From Rhodococcoides corynebacterioides NBRC 14404 (GTDB lineage Bacteria > Actinomycetota > Actinomycetes > Mycobacteriales > Mycobacteriaceae), in NCBI RefSeq assembly GCF_001894765.1, contig NZ_BCWV01000004.1, forward strand, positions 1 to 64,000: DNA of 64,000 nucleotides, written 5' to 3'. Below are positions 8,398 through 17,542 of this stretch, piece by piece. Both the position numbers and the translations under genes were made by a program. Below the pieces are notes generated by a model. It saw only the letters and a list, made by a program, of their open reading frames with translations. It had not been told where the DNA came from and ran no database searches. Within the stretch, counting starts at the first letter, position 1. The number at the start of each line of letters is the position of its first letter.

Positions 8398-9540
8398 CTA
8401 GAGGTCGAGGCCGCGCCCGATGATCTCCTTCATGATTTCCGTCGTGCCGCCGTAGATGGTCTGCACGCGGGAGTCCATGTACGCCTTCGCGATCGGGTAC
8501 TCCTTCATGTAGCCGTAGCCACCGTGGAGCTGCAGGCACCGGTCGATGATCTTGACCTGGTTCTCGGTCGTCCACCACTTGGCCATGGCGGCTTCCTGCA
8601 CGCTGAGCTCGCCCGCATTGAGCTGCTCGATGTACTTGTCCACCATGATCCGCACGGCCGTGGCCTCCGTGGCGCACTCGGCGAGCACGAAGCGGGTGTT
8701 CTGGAACTTGCCGATCGGCTTGCCGAACGCCCTGCGGTCCTTGCAGTACTGCACCGTCATCTCGAGCGAGCGCTCGATGGCGGCGGCCGCGACGACCGCG
8801 ATGGACAACCGCTCCTGCGGGAGATTCTGCATGAGGTAGATGAAGCCCATCCCCTCCTCGCCCAGCATGTTCGCGGCCGGCACCCGGACGTCGGTGAAGC
8901 TGAGCTCGGCCGTGTCCTGGGCCTTCATGCCGATCTTGTCGAGGTTGCGTCCGCGCTCGAAGCCGGGCATGTCCCGCTCGACGCCGAAGATGCTGAAGCC
9001 CTGCGCGCCCTTCTCCGGATCGGTGCAGGCGACCACGAGAACCAGATCGGCGTTGATGCCGTTCGTGATGAATGTCTTCGAGCCGTTGAGAACCCAGTCG
9101 TCACCGTCGCGGACGGCGCGGGTCTTGATGCCCTGCAGGTCACTGCCGGTGCCGGGCTCGGTCATCGCGATGGCGGTGATGAGCTCGCCGGAGCAGAAGC
9201 CGGGCAGCCAGCGCTGCTTCTGCTCCTCGTTGGTGAGCTCGATCAGGTAGGGGGCCACGACGTCGTTGTGCAGCGTGAACCCGATGCCGCTGTAGCCGCC
9301 GAACGTGGTCTCCTCGGTGACGATCGCGTTGTAGCGGAAGTCCTTCACGCCACCGCCGCCGTACTCCTCCGGCACGGCCATCCCCAGGAAGCCCTGCTTG
9401 CCGGCCTCGACCCACACGCCGCGGTCGACGATGTTCTGCTCTTCCCACTCCGCGTGATGCGCCGCGACGTGCTGCTCGAGGAACTTCTTGTACGAGCTGC
9501 GGAACAGATCGTGCTCGGGCTCGAACAACGTGCGCTTCAT
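8398..9540 (-). CDS. Acyl-CoA dehydrogenase (FadE20-like)
   Basis: Flavin-dependent acyl-CoA dehydrogenase of 380 aa, normal family length. The N-terminal helical domain holds GFLGMAVPEEYGGGGV; the middle beta domain has the FAD-binding signature AIAMTEPGTGSDLQ and SKTFITNGINADLVLV; the C-terminal helical bundle ends with YGGTTEIMKEIIGRGL, where the Glu of TTEI is at the catalytic-base position. It oxidises acyl-CoA to trans-2-enoyl-CoA and passes electrons to ETF. Its place beside hflX and lexA corresponds to M. tuberculosis fadE20 (Rv2724c). GAGGAG lies just upstream of the ATG at 9540. Chain-length preference is not readable. Confidence 0.93.
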   Translation of the reverse strand: MKRTLFEPEHDLFRSSYKKFLEQHVAAHHAEWEEQNIVDRGVWVEAGKQGFLGMAVPEEYGGGGVKDFRYNAIVTEETTFGGYSGIGFTLHNDVVAPYLIELTNEEQKQRWLPGFCSGELITAIAMTEPGTGSDLQGIKTRAVRDGDDWVLNGSKTFITNGINADLVLVVACTDPEKGAQGFSIFGVERDMPGFERGRNLDKIGMKAQDTAELSFTDVRVPAANMLGEEGMGFIYLMQNLPQERLSIAVVAAAAIERSLEMTVQYCKDRRAFGKPIGKFQNTRFVLAECATEATAVRIMVDKYIEQLNAGELSVQEAAMAKWWTTENQVKIIDRCLQLHGGYGYMKEYPIAKAYMDSRVQTIYGGTTEIMKEIIGRGLDL

Positions 9541-9641
9541 GACTCTCCTCGTGTGACGTGAGTTACCACTTCACGGTAGGTCCGAGTGCAAAGCTGCGTC
9601 GATGACCTGTGCGAGCGCGTTCGGTGACCACCGCCGACCGG

Positions 9642-9686
9642 ATCGTGTGCAGATATCGGCGTTCAGCGCGGACTACTGCACACGAT
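9642..9686. terminator. Imperfect hairpin after the small membrane-protein gene
   Basis: The 11-bp arms ATCGTGTGCAG (9642-9652) and CTGCACACGAT (9676-9686) enclose 23 nt with only partial internal pairing. The right arm overlaps the stop codon region of the gene ending at 9673. The arms resemble those of the much stronger terminator at 17543-17591, differing at one base pair. Confidence 0.45.
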
Positions 9687-10152
9687 TTCCGCGGCGGACG
9701 GCTCGATTGTGCCGGGCGTGCAGGACCACGTCCGGAACGAAGACCGGTACGACCGCGAGCATGGCCCACCACGACCCTGTCGCCGCGACCAGCCCGACCG
9801 CGGCGACGACGGCGCAGGACCCCGCGACACTCTGCACGAGGTCGTGGTGGCGGCGTCGGACCGGCGGCTCCCCCCACCACGACACCCGCCGTCCGGCGTT
9901 CTCTCGCGACACTCGCCGAGCCGCGACGACGCTCAGCACCAGGCCGACGACCAGTGCCCCGACCCCGAGGACAAGACCGACCACGGCCGGACTCAGCCAC
10001 GCGAGTCCGGCGCACGCGACCGGGACGACCGCGGCCAGGGCGGACTTCCACACCGGCGTCGACGGCCATTCCTCGGGCGCGACGCTCACCGGCCGCATCG
10101 GCTCGAGCCCCGGGAGACCGGATCGTCGCGAATCCACACCCCACGGTCTCAC
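9673..10152 (-). CDS. Small polytopic membrane protein, unknown function
   Basis: Protein of 159 aa with four predicted membrane spans in two hairpins: SALAAVVPVACAGLAWLS and VVGLVLGVGALVVGLVLSVV, then a basic loop (RRVSRENAGRRV), then SVAGSCAVVAAVGLVAATG and WAMLAVVPVFVPDVVL. The C-terminus is Arg-rich and cytoplasmic. No known family is recognised. The ATG at 10152 lies 3 bp after the permease stop; an alternative ATG 54 bp further in (MRPVSVAPEEW) would remove a charged N-terminal tail. Close coupling suggests co-expression with the permease. Confidence 0.65.
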   Translation of the reverse strand: MRPWGVDSRRSGLPGLEPMRPVSVAPEEWPSTPVWKSALAAVVPVACAGLAWLSPAVVGLVLGVGALVVGLVLSVVAARRVSRENAGRRVSWWGEPPVRRRHHDLVQSVAGSCAVVAAVGLVAATGSWWAMLAVVPVFVPDVVLHARHNRAVRRGNRVQ

Positions 10153-10155
10153 GAC

Positions 10156-11448
10156 TCAGCGGACGGTGCGCCCCGCCAGCGCGCGCAGAACCGGGTAGCC
10201 CACCAGGATCCCCACCGATCCCCAGACGATGCCGCCGAGTTCGACGGACCCGATGGTCAAGGTCAGATCACCGATCCCCGCGACCAGGGCAGCGGCGGCG
10301 ACCATGAGGTTGACGGGGCGGGTGAAGTCGACGTTCGCCTCCTGCCAGATCCGCACGCCGAGCAGCCCGATCAGGCCGTAGAGCACCAGGGTCGCGCCGC
10401 CGATGACGCCGCCGGGCACGGTGAACACCAGCGCTCCGAACTTCGGCGAGAACGCCAGAACCAGCGCCGTCGCGGCCGCCACCCAGTAGGCGGCCGTCGA
10501 GTACACACGGGTAGCCGCCATGACGCCGATGTTCTCCGCGTAGGTCGTGGTGCCCGACCCACCGCCGGCGCCCGCGAGCGCGGTGGCGACACCGTCGGCC
10601 ACGAGGGCGTCTCCCGCGACGTCGTCGAGGGAGCGTCCGGTCATGGCGGCGACGGCCTTGACGTGGCCGACGTTCTCGGCGACCAGGACCACCACGACGG
10701 GCAGGGCGACCAGCACCGCGGAGAGCTGGAACGACGGTCCCGTGAACGTCGGCACCCCGACCCACGCCGCCTCACGCAGCGCGTCGACGCGCGCCGGGTC
10801 GAGTGCTCCGGTCACCGCGCCGAACACCCACCCGAGGACGACGCCGACCAGGATGCCGAGCCGTCCGATCAACCCGGGCACCGCGACGGTGACCAGCAGG
10901 ATCGCCGCGAGCGTGACCGTGGCGACCAACGGCTGCGACTCGTACGACGTCACGGCGGTCCCGGCGAGGTTGAGTCCGATCAGCGCGACGATCGCGCCGG
11001 TGACCAGGGGCGGCATGGCGGCGTCGAGCGCACGACTCCCGGCCACCTTGACCAGCACGCCGACGGCGGCGAGCGCGACACCGACGACCAACACGGCGCC
11101 GAGTTGGGCCGCCGGACCGTCGCCCGCGGTGGCGGCGAGCGGCGCGATGAAGGCGAACGAGGAACCGAGGTAACTCGGCACGCGGCCCCGCGTGATCAGC
11201 AGGAACAGCGCGGTGCCGAGGCCGGAGAAGAACAGCGTCGTGGTGACCGGAAAGCCGGTGATGGTCGGAACGAGCAGCGTCGCACCGAACATCGCGACGA
11301 CGTGCTGCATGCCGATGCCGACGGTGCGCGGCCAGGACAGACGCTCGTCGGGGGCGACGACGCCGTCGACGGCCACGCTCCGGCCGTCACCGTGCAGGGT
11401 CCACCGGGGTACGAGGCGGGAGCGCGACGAGGCGCGGGGTGCGGTCAC
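10156..11448 (-). CDS. NCS2-family uracil/xanthine permease
   Basis: Nucleobase:cation symporter of 430 aa with the repeated hydrophobic helices of the uracil-xanthine permease family. Recognisable segments are the start of the transporter core (VGIGMQHVVAMFGATLLVP), LGSSFAFIAPLAA, the middle motif VAENVGHVKAVAAMTGRSLD with the conserved acidic residue, and GGSGTTTYAENIGVMAATRV, which matches the substrate-binding half-helix of UraA-type carriers. It imports uracil or a purine base using the proton gradient. It probably starts at the GTG at 11448; no Shine-Dalgarno is evident there. The small four-span protein follows directly. Confidence 0.9.
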   Translation of the reverse strand: MTAPRASSRSRLVPRWTLHGDGRSVAVDGVVAPDERLSWPRTVGIGMQHVVAMFGATLLVPTITGFPVTTTLFFSGLGTALFLLITRGRVPSYLGSSFAFIAPLAATAGDGPAAQLGAVLVVGVALAAVGVLVKVAGSRALDAAMPPLVTGAIVALIGLNLAGTAVTSYESQPLVATVTLAAILLVTVAVPGLIGRLGILVGVVLGWVFGAVTGALDPARVDALREAAWVGVPTFTGPSFQLSAVLVALPVVVVLVAENVGHVKAVAAMTGRSLDDVAGDALVADGVATALAGAGGGSGTTTYAENIGVMAATRVYSTAAYWVAAATALVLAFSPKFGALVFTVPGGVIGGATLVLYGLIGLLGVRIWQEANVDFTRPVNLMVAAAALVAGIGDLTLTIGSVELGGIVWGSVGILVGYPVLRALAGRTVR

Positions 11449-11483
11449 GAGTCGTCATGATGACACGGACCACCGCCCGGGGC

Positions 11484-13178
11484 TCAGCCCAGGACGGCCA
11501 GCGCGGCGTCGCGCGCCTCCAGGGGTCCTGCGGTGCCGAGGACCGCACGGGCGGCCTCGCGGCACTGTTCGAGCGTGACCTGTCCCAGCCGGGCACCGAC
11601 TCCGGCCACTGCGGCGGAGGCCGCCGACAGGCTGGTGACGCCGAATCCGACCAGGACGCAGGCGAGCAGCGGGTCCGCGGCGGCCTCACCACAGACGCCC
11701 ACCGGCTTGCCCGCGGCTGCTCCGGCCTCGGCGGCGCGGGCGACGAGGGCGAGCACGGCGGGCTGCCACGGGTCGGTCAGAGCGGCGAGGTCGGCGGACA
11801 TCCGGTCGGCCGCCATCGTGTACTGCGCGAGGTCGTTGGTGCCGATGGACAGGAAGTCGACATGCTCGAGAATGCGGTCGGCGAGCAGCGCGGCCGCGGG
11901 GACCTCGATCATCACGCCCGGGGTGAGGCCGCGCTCGCGCACGTCCGCGGCGAAGGCCTTCGCCTCGTCGGCGGTCGCGATCATGGGGGCCATCACCCAC
12001 GGCGACGACGACGTCGCCTCGGCCGCGGCGGCGATGGCGTCGAGCTGGCGATGGAGGATGCCGCGATCGGCGGCCGCGATGCGGATGCCGCGCACGCCGA
12101 GAGCCGGGTTGGCCTCGTCGGGGTGGGTGGCGAAGCGCAACGGCTTGTCGGACCCGGCGTCGAGCGTGCGGACGACGACCTTGTGGCCGTCGAACGCGGT
12201 GAGCACCTCGCCGTAGATGTCGGCCTGCTCGGCGACGGTCGGTTCGACGTCACGGTCGAGGAAGCTCAACTCGGTGCGGAACAGCCCGACGCCGTCCGCA
12301 GCGGTGGTGCGGGCGGCGCGCGCGCCGGCGCCGTCCTGCACGTTCGCCAGGATGTCGACGTGGTGGCCGTCGGAGGTTCGGCCCGGGCCCGTCCACTCGG
12401 CGACACGGGCGAGGTGAGCGGCGGACTCGTCGACGGCGCGGCGAGCCTCGTCGGCGTCGGGATCGACCGAGAGGATTCCGGTGGTGCCGTCCACCATGAC
12501 CGCGGTGTCGGCGGCGACGTCGTCGAGACCGGCCACGGCGACGACGCAGGGGATGCCCAGCTGGCGGGCGATGATCGCGGTGTGACTGGTGGGGCCGCCG
12601 AGCGAGGTGGCCAGCGCCACGACGAGTGTCGGGTCGAGGCCGGCGGTGTCGGCGGGTGCGAGATCCTCGGCGAGCAGGACGGACGGCACCGCGGGCGTGG
12701 GAACGCCGGGCTCGGGCAGTCCGGAGAGCTCGGCGAGGACGCGGTCGCAGATGTCCATGAGGTCGGTGATGCGCTCGGCCATCCGTCCGCCGAGCTTCGC
12801 GAACATCGCGACGAACTGGTCGGTGGCGGCCACGGCCGCGTAGGCGGCATCGGCGCCACCCTTGATCGCCTTGGCACCGGCGCCGAGCCACCCGCGGTCC
12901 TCGGCCATGGCGGCGTTGGCGGCGAGGACCTCGGACGCGGAGCCGGTCGCGAGGGCCGCGCGGGCCTGCAGACGGGCGCCGACGGCCTTCGCCGCGGCGC
13001 GGAAACGCTCCACTTCGGAGTCGCGGGAGTCCTCACCGACCTCACGCGGGGCGTCGGGACGAGTGGGGCGCGGAGCGGGGCGGACGACGGGCCCGTACCC
13101 GACGCCGGGAACGACAGGGGTTCCGTGCAGCGTGCGCGAGTCGGTCCGCGGGTCGGTCACGGTGGTGGATCCCGTCAT
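11484..13178 (-). CDS. ptsI: Phosphoenolpyruvate-protein phosphotransferase (PTS enzyme I)
   Basis: Enzyme I of 564 aa. The N-terminal phosphohistidine domain contains TSLGGPTSHTAIIARQLGIP with the phospho-accepting His near residue 199. The C-terminal PEP-utilising barrel holds GVGLFRTELSFLDRD, GVRGIRIA, MIEVPAAALLADRIL, FLSIGTNDLAQYTMAADR and VGVCGEAA. It takes phosphate from PEP and gives it to HPr His15. ATG 13178 is chosen because AGGAGG lies 7 nt upstream. It is divergent from the regulator-fruK-fruA-ptsH operon and shares its promoter region, so the whole fructose phosphorelay is encoded here. Confidence 0.96.
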   Translation of the reverse strand: MTGSTTVTDPRTDSRTLHGTPVVPGVGYGPVVRPAPRPTRPDAPREVGEDSRDSEVERFRAAAKAVGARLQARAALATGSASEVLAANAAMAEDRGWLGAGAKAIKGGADAAYAAVAATDQFVAMFAKLGGRMAERITDLMDICDRVLAELSGLPEPGVPTPAVPSVLLAEDLAPADTAGLDPTLVVALATSLGGPTSHTAIIARQLGIPCVVAVAGLDDVAADTAVMVDGTTGILSVDPDADEARRAVDESAAHLARVAEWTGPGRTSDGHHVDILANVQDGAGARAARTTAADGVGLFRTELSFLDRDVEPTVAEQADIYGEVLTAFDGHKVVVRTLDAGSDKPLRFATHPDEANPALGVRGIRIAAADRGILHRQLDAIAAAAEATSSSPWVMAPMIATADEAKAFAADVRERGLTPGVMIEVPAAALLADRILEHVDFLSIGTNDLAQYTMAADRMSADLAALTDPWQPAVLALVARAAEAGAAAGKPVGVCGEAAADPLLACVLVGFGVTSLSAASAAVAGVGARLGQVTLEQCREAARAVLGTAGPLEARDAALAVLG

Positions 13179-13274
13179 GTCGTTCCTCCTGCTGTGTGTC
13201 TGTGTGCTGTTGCCGTGGACGAACACCGTCGAAACCTGTGTGCGTCGCGTCTCGGCTCGCGACTGGTGTGATCG

Positions 13275-13320
13275 AGATTACGCGAACCTCTTGACATGTC
13301 AACAGAGACGGGCGTAAAAC
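13275..13320. promoter_or_regulatory. Divergent promoters sharing a palindromic -35
   Basis: The perfect palindrome TTGACATGTCAA at 13291-13302 supplies a consensus TTGACA -35 to both strands. Leftwards, TAATCT (13280-13275) follows after 16 bp and would drive ptsI. Rightwards, TAAAAC (13315-13320) follows after 18 bp and would drive the DeoR-type gene and fructose operon. The palindrome may also be the repressor operator; that is an inference. Confidence 0.6.
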
Positions 13321-13373
13321 AACATAAACCAACAGCGAAACCACGGAACGGAGCGGCGGAGGTGACCACCACT

Positions 13374-14141
13374 ATGTATGCGGAAGAGCGTCAGAACGCC
13401 ATCGCCGGGCTGATCGGCCAGCGTGGTCGCGTGTCCGTCGCCGACCTCGCGGACACCTTCGGCGTGACCACCGAGACGGTGCGACGCGACCTCGCCGCGC
13501 TCGATCGCATGGGCGTCGTCCGCCGCGTCCACGGCGGCGCCGTTCCCGTCACCACCATCGCCTCCGTCGAGAAGGGCATGGCGGAACGCGAGCACACGCG
13601 GACTCTGGAGAAGGACCGCATCGCGGCCGCAGCCGTCCGGTTCCTCCCCGCCGCCGGTGGCAGCGTGGCGCTCGACGCCGGCACCACCACCGGGCGCCTG
13701 GCCGCCCTGGTTCCCGTCGACGTCGACCTCACCGTCGTCACCAATTCCCTGCCCATCGCGCAGCGGCTCGCGTCCGTGCCGTCCCTGTCGCTGCATCTCG
13801 CCGGCGGTCGCGTCCGCGGGGTGACGCAGGCGACCGTCGGGGAGGACGCGGTGCGCACCTTCACGACGCTGCGTGTCGACGTCGCCTTCCTCGGCACCAA
13901 CGCCCTGAGCATCGCCCACGGCCTCTCCACGCCGGACACCGAGGAAGCCGCGGTCAAACGCGCCATGGCCGCCGCCGCCGACCGCGTGGTCGTGGTCGCG
14001 GACTCGGCGAAGATCGGCCTCGAGTACTTCATGTCCTTCGCCGCACTCGACGGCGTCGACGTCCTGGTCACCGACGACGGCATCACCGATGCCGACTGCA
14101 CCCGTCTGCAGCAACACGGATTGGAGGTGGTGGTCGCATGA
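13374..14141 (+). CDS. DeoR-family regulator of the fructose PTS operon
   Basis: DeoR/GlpR-type regulator of 255 aa. The N-terminal helix-turn-helix is GRVSVADLADTFGVTTETVR with the hallmark RRDLAALDRMGVVRRVHGGA. The C-terminal sugar-phosphate sensor domain includes ALDAGTTTGRLAALVP, VTNSLPIA, LHLAGGRV and VADSAKIG. The ATG at 13374 has GGAGG 11 nt upstream; a GTG at 13362 is an alternative. The next gene, fruK, starts inside the stop codon (ATGA), so they share one transcript. By analogy with FruR of corynebacteria it should repress the fru genes and be released by fructose 1-phosphate or the bisphosphate. Confidence 0.88.
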   Translation: MYAEERQNAIAGLIGQRGRVSVADLADTFGVTTETVRRDLAALDRMGVVRRVHGGAVPVTTIASVEKGMAEREHTRTLEKDRIAAAAVRFLPAAGGSVALDAGTTTGRLAALVPVDVDLTVVTNSLPIAQRLASVPSLSLHLAGGRVRGVTQATVGEDAVRTFTTLRVDVAFLGTNALSIAHGLSTPDTEEAAVKRAMAAAADRVVVVADSAKIGLEYFMSFAALDGVDVLVTDDGITDADCTRLQQHGLEVVVA

Positions 14142-15133
14142 TCCTCACCCTGACGGCCAACCCCAGCATGGACCGCACCGTCACCCTCGACGCGGCGCTC
14201 CAGCGCGGCGCCGTCCACCGCGCCACCACCACGACCACCGACCCCGGCGGCAAGGGTGTCAACGTCGCGCGCGTCCTCACCGCCGCCGGCAGACCCTGCA
14301 CCGCCGTGCTGCCCGGAACCGGCTCGGACCCTCTGCTCGGGGCGCTCGGCGCCCTGGGCGTGCGCTACCACGCCGTCCCGACGGCGGGTCTCGCCCGCAC
14401 CAACCTCACGGTGAGCGAGCCCGACGGCACCACCACCAAGATCAACGAGCCCGGCACCGCCCTCACCCCCGACACGGTGGCCGGCCTCACCGCCTCGGTG
14501 CGCGAGCTGGCGCAGCGCGCCCAGTGGGTCGTGCTGTCCGGCTCGGTCCCGCCCGGCGTCGACGTGGGGTGGTACGGCGAGCTGGTGGCCGTGGTCCGAG
14601 AAACGTCGGCGCGGGTCGCCGTCGACACGTCGGACGCTCCCCTGCTCGCCCTGGCGGCCGGCTTCCCGCGCACCGCGCCGGACCTGATCAAGCCGAACGC
14701 CGAGGAGCTGGGTCAGCTCACCGGTCGCGACGGCGTCGCGCTCGAAGACGCTGCGGCCCAGGGCGATCCGACGCCCACGGTGGAAGCCGCGCGGATTCTC
14801 GTCGAACAGGGAGTCGCCGCCGTGCTGGCGACTCTCGGCGCCTCGGGTGCCGTTCTGGTCACCGAGGCGGGCGCCTGGTTCGCCACCCCTCCCCCGATCA
14901 CCCCGCGCAGCACCGTCGGCGCGGGCGATTCGTCCCTGGCCGGGTACGTCCTGGCCGACCTCGACGGTGCGGACGGCGCCGGGCGACTCGCCCGTGCCGT
15001 CGCCTACGGATCGGCAGCCGCCGCTCTGCCCGGCACCCGCCTCCCCACTCCCGCCGACGTTCACGTCGACGCCGTTCCCGTTCGATCGCTCTCCCTGCCC
15101 GGCTCGTCCACCCTCGCTCGACACACCTCCTGA
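14138..15133 (+). CDS. fruK: 1-phosphofructokinase
   Basis: PfkB-family kinase of 331 aa. It converts fructose 1-phosphate, the product of the fructose PTS, to fructose 1,6-bisphosphate. The start ILTLTANPSMDRTVTL is typical of FruK; the glycine pair in PGGKGVNVARVL contacts the sugar phosphate; the C-terminal signature STVGAGDSSLAGYV holds the catalytic Asp in GAGD. The start codon overlaps the regulator stop by 4 bp, and fruA follows after about 10 bp, so the three genes form one operon. Confidence 0.95.
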   Translation: MILTLTANPSMDRTVTLDAALQRGAVHRATTTTTDPGGKGVNVARVLTAAGRPCTAVLPGTGSDPLLGALGALGVRYHAVPTAGLARTNLTVSEPDGTTTKINEPGTALTPDTVAGLTASVRELAQRAQWVVLSGSVPPGVDVGWYGELVAVVRETSARVAVDTSDAPLLALAAGFPRTAPDLIKPNAEELGQLTGRDGVALEDAAAQGDPTPTVEAARILVEQGVAAVLATLGASGAVLVTEAGAWFATPPPITPRSTVGAGDSSLAGYVLADLDGADGAGRLARAVAYGSAAAALPGTRLPTPADVHVDAVPVRSLSLPGSSTLARHTS

Positions 15134-15142
15134 GGAATGAAC

Positions 15143-17221
15143 ATGTCCACTCCCACCACGGATGCACCCGGCATCATCGCGGAGGATCTGATCCTTCTCG
15201 ACGCCGATCTCGGTGCCGACAAGAACGCCGTCATCGAGCGGCTGGCGAGCGTGCTCGCCGACGCCGGTCGAGCCACCGACGCCGCGGCGTTGCTCGACGC
15301 CGCCCTGGCGCGCGAAGCGCAGTCGGCCACCGGTCTGCCCGGCGGCATCGCGATCCCGCACTGCCGCTCGGCCGCGGTCACCACCGCATCACTCGGGTTC
15401 GCCCGCGTGGCGCCGAAGGTCGACTTCGGCGCCCTGGACGGCGACGCCGATCTGGTCTTCCTCATCGCGGCTCCCGAAGGCGCCGGGGCGGAGCACATGA
15501 AGCTCCTGTCCTCGCTCGCCCGCGCGCTGGTCAAGCCGGCCTTCGTCACCTCGCTGCGCGAGGCTCGCACCCCGGCGGAGGTGGTGACGCTCGTCCAGGA
15601 CGTGCTCGCCCCCAAGCCTGCGACGTCGGCCGGAACCGCCACCGCCGCAGCCGGAACCGCCGCCGCTACCGCGTCCGCGGTGAGCACGGCGAAGACCGGC
15701 ACCCCCGACACCGCCGCCGCGACGTCGTCGTCGGCGCCGAAGCACATCGTCGCCATCACCGCATGCCCCACGGGTATCGCCCACACCTACATGGCGGCGG
15801 ATTCGCTCAAGGACGCCGGCGATCGCGCCGGGGTCACCGTGCACGTCGAGACGCAGGGCTCGTCGGGCTCCACCGCCCTCGACCCGCAGCTGATCGCCTC
15901 GGCCACCGCCGTCATCTTCGCGACCGACGTGGGCGTCAAGGGCCGCGAGCGCTTCGCCGGCAAGCCGGTGATCGAGTCCGGCGTCAAGCGCGCCATCAAC
16001 GAGCCCGACGTCATGGTCGCCGAGGCGCTGCGCGCCGGGGACGATCCGTCGGCCGCCCGCGTGTCCGGCTCCGCCCCCGCGGCCGGAGCTGCCGCCGCCA
16101 CCGGCGGCCTCGGCTGGGGCACGCGTCTGCGTCAGATCCTGCTGACCGGCGTGAGCTACATGATCCCGTTCGTCGCGGCGGGCGGTCTGCTCATCGCGCT
16201 CGGCTTCCTGCTCGGCGGCTACCAGATCACCGAGGTCGCCGAGGACGTCGTCCTGAACAACAGCCTGCAGAACCTGCCGGACGGGGGCCTCGCGACCTAT
16301 CTCGGCGCGGTGCTGTTCCAGCTCGGCAGTCTGGCGTTCTCGTTCCTCGTCCCGGCGCTCGCGGGCTACATCGCCTTCGCCATCGCCGACCGACCCGGCA
16401 TCGCTCCCGGCTTCACCGCCGGTGCCGTGGCCGTCCTGGTCGGCGCGGGCTTCATCGGTGGTCTGGTCGGTGGCCTCATCGCCGGCTTCGTCGCCCTGTG
16501 GATCAGCCGCATCGCCGTGCCGTCGTGGCTGCGCGGCCTCATGCCCGTCGTCATCATTCCGCTGGGCGCGACCCTGGTGGTCGGTGGCCTGATGTTCCTG
16601 GTGCTCGGCCGACCCCTGGCCGCCATCACCTCCGGCCTCACCAACTGGCTGAACGGCCTGTCCGGCTCGTCCGTCATCATCCTCGGCGTCATCCTCGGCC
16701 TGATGATGTGCTTCGACCTCGGCGGCCCGGTCAACAAGGCCGCCTACGCCTTCGCCACCGCCGGTCTCGCCATCGACAACGAGGCGTCGCTGCGCATCAT
16801 GGCCGCAGTCATGGCCGCCGGCATGGTGCCCCCGCTCGCCATGGCGATCTCCTCGACGATCCTGCGCCCGAAGCTCTACAGCGCCGCCGAGCGCGAGAAC
16901 GGCAAGGCCGCCTGGCTGCTGGGTTCGGCGTTCATCTCCGAAGGCGCCATTCCGTTCGCGGCCACCGACCCGCTGCGTGTCATCCCGTCGATGATGGCCG
17001 GAGGCGCCGTGACCGGCGCGCTGATCATGGCTTTCGGAGTCACCCTCAGCGCACCCCACGGCGGCATCTTCGTCGCCTTCGCGATGAACAACATCCTGCT
17101 GTTCGTCCTCGCGCTGGCCATCGGTGCCCTGGTGTCCGCCGTGCTGGTCACCACCGCCAAGCAGTTCGCCGGGAAGAAGGATTCCGAGCTGGTCGACGAT
17201 CGCGTCGCCGTCGCAGCCTGA
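15143..17221 (+). CDS. fruA: PTS fructose transporter, EIIABC fusion
   Basis: Fructose permease of 692 aa carrying three PTS domains in the order A-B-C. EIIA (residues 1-150) has GLPGGIAIPHCRS with the phosphorylated His. An Ala/Thr-rich linker follows (residues 155-195). EIIB has ITACPTGIAHTYMAADSL with the phosphocysteine. EIIC (from about residue 325) is a long hydrophobic domain beginning QILLTGVSYMIPFVAAGGLL. The complex imports fructose and phosphorylates it at C1. The ATG at 15143 is preferred over 15137 because GAGGA lies 6 nt before it. Confidence 0.95.
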   Translation: MSTPTTDAPGIIAEDLILLDADLGADKNAVIERLASVLADAGRATDAAALLDAALAREAQSATGLPGGIAIPHCRSAAVTTASLGFARVAPKVDFGALDGDADLVFLIAAPEGAGAEHMKLLSSLARALVKPAFVTSLREARTPAEVVTLVQDVLAPKPATSAGTATAAAGTAAATASAVSTAKTGTPDTAAATSSSAPKHIVAITACPTGIAHTYMAADSLKDAGDRAGVTVHVETQGSSGSTALDPQLIASATAVIFATDVGVKGRERFAGKPVIESGVKRAINEPDVMVAEALRAGDDPSAARVSGSAPAAGAAAATGGLGWGTRLRQILLTGVSYMIPFVAAGGLLIALGFLLGGYQITEVAEDVVLNNSLQNLPDGGLATYLGAVLFQLGSLAFSFLVPALAGYIAFAIADRPGIAPGFTAGAVAVLVGAGFIGGLVGGLIAGFVALWISRIAVPSWLRGLMPVVIIPLGATLVVGGLMFLVLGRPLAAITSGLTNWLNGLSGSSVIILGVILGLMMCFDLGGPVNKAAYAFATAGLAIDNEASLRIMAAVMAAGMVPPLAMAISSTILRPKLYSAAERENGKAAWLLGSAFISEGAIPFAATDPLRVIPSMMAGGAVTGALIMAFGVTLSAPHGGIFVAFAMNNILLFVLALAIGALVSAVLVTTAKQFAGKKDSELVDDRVAVAA

Positions 17222-17271
17222 TTCCTGACACGATCGACCCCACCACACGCACCACACACGAGGAGCAGTTC

Positions 17272-17529
17272 ATGCCCAGCACCACCGTTGCCGTCGGATC
17301 CGCCGTCGGCCTGCACGCCCGCCCCGCCGCCGTGATCGCCGAAGCGGTCGCCGACTCCGGCGTGGACGTCACGCTCGAGGTCGCGGACGCCGAGCCCGTG
17401 GACGGCGGGTCCGCGCTGATGATCATGACCCTCGGCGCGACCAAGGGCACGGAGGTCACCGTCACCGCCGACGATCAGGCCACCGTCGACAAGATCGCGG
17501 CGCTGGTCGCGTCCGACCTCGACGCCTGA
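17272..17529 (+). CDS. ptsH: Phosphocarrier protein HPr
   Basis: HPr of 85 aa. It relays phosphate from enzyme I (divergent ptsI) to the EIIA domain of FruA. The active-site His15 lies in VGLHARPAAV, and the rest shows the HPr pattern with a short helix around GGSALMIMTLGATKG. The position corresponding to Ser46 in Gram-positive HPr falls in that segment. GAGGAG precedes the ATG at good spacing. It is the last gene of the fructose operon and is followed by a strong terminator. Confidence 0.96.
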   Translation: MPSTTVAVGSAVGLHARPAAVIAEAVADSGVDVTLEVADAEPVDGGSALMIMTLGATKGTEVTVTADDQATVDKIAALVASDLDA

Positions 17530-17542
17530 CCTCACTGCGCGA

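Noticed and set aside
14089-17529. An 1146-codon open frame across the fructose operon
   Set aside because: Out of frame with fruK and fruA. Only its last 85 codons are real, because they are ptsH with its own ATG and ribosome site at 17272.
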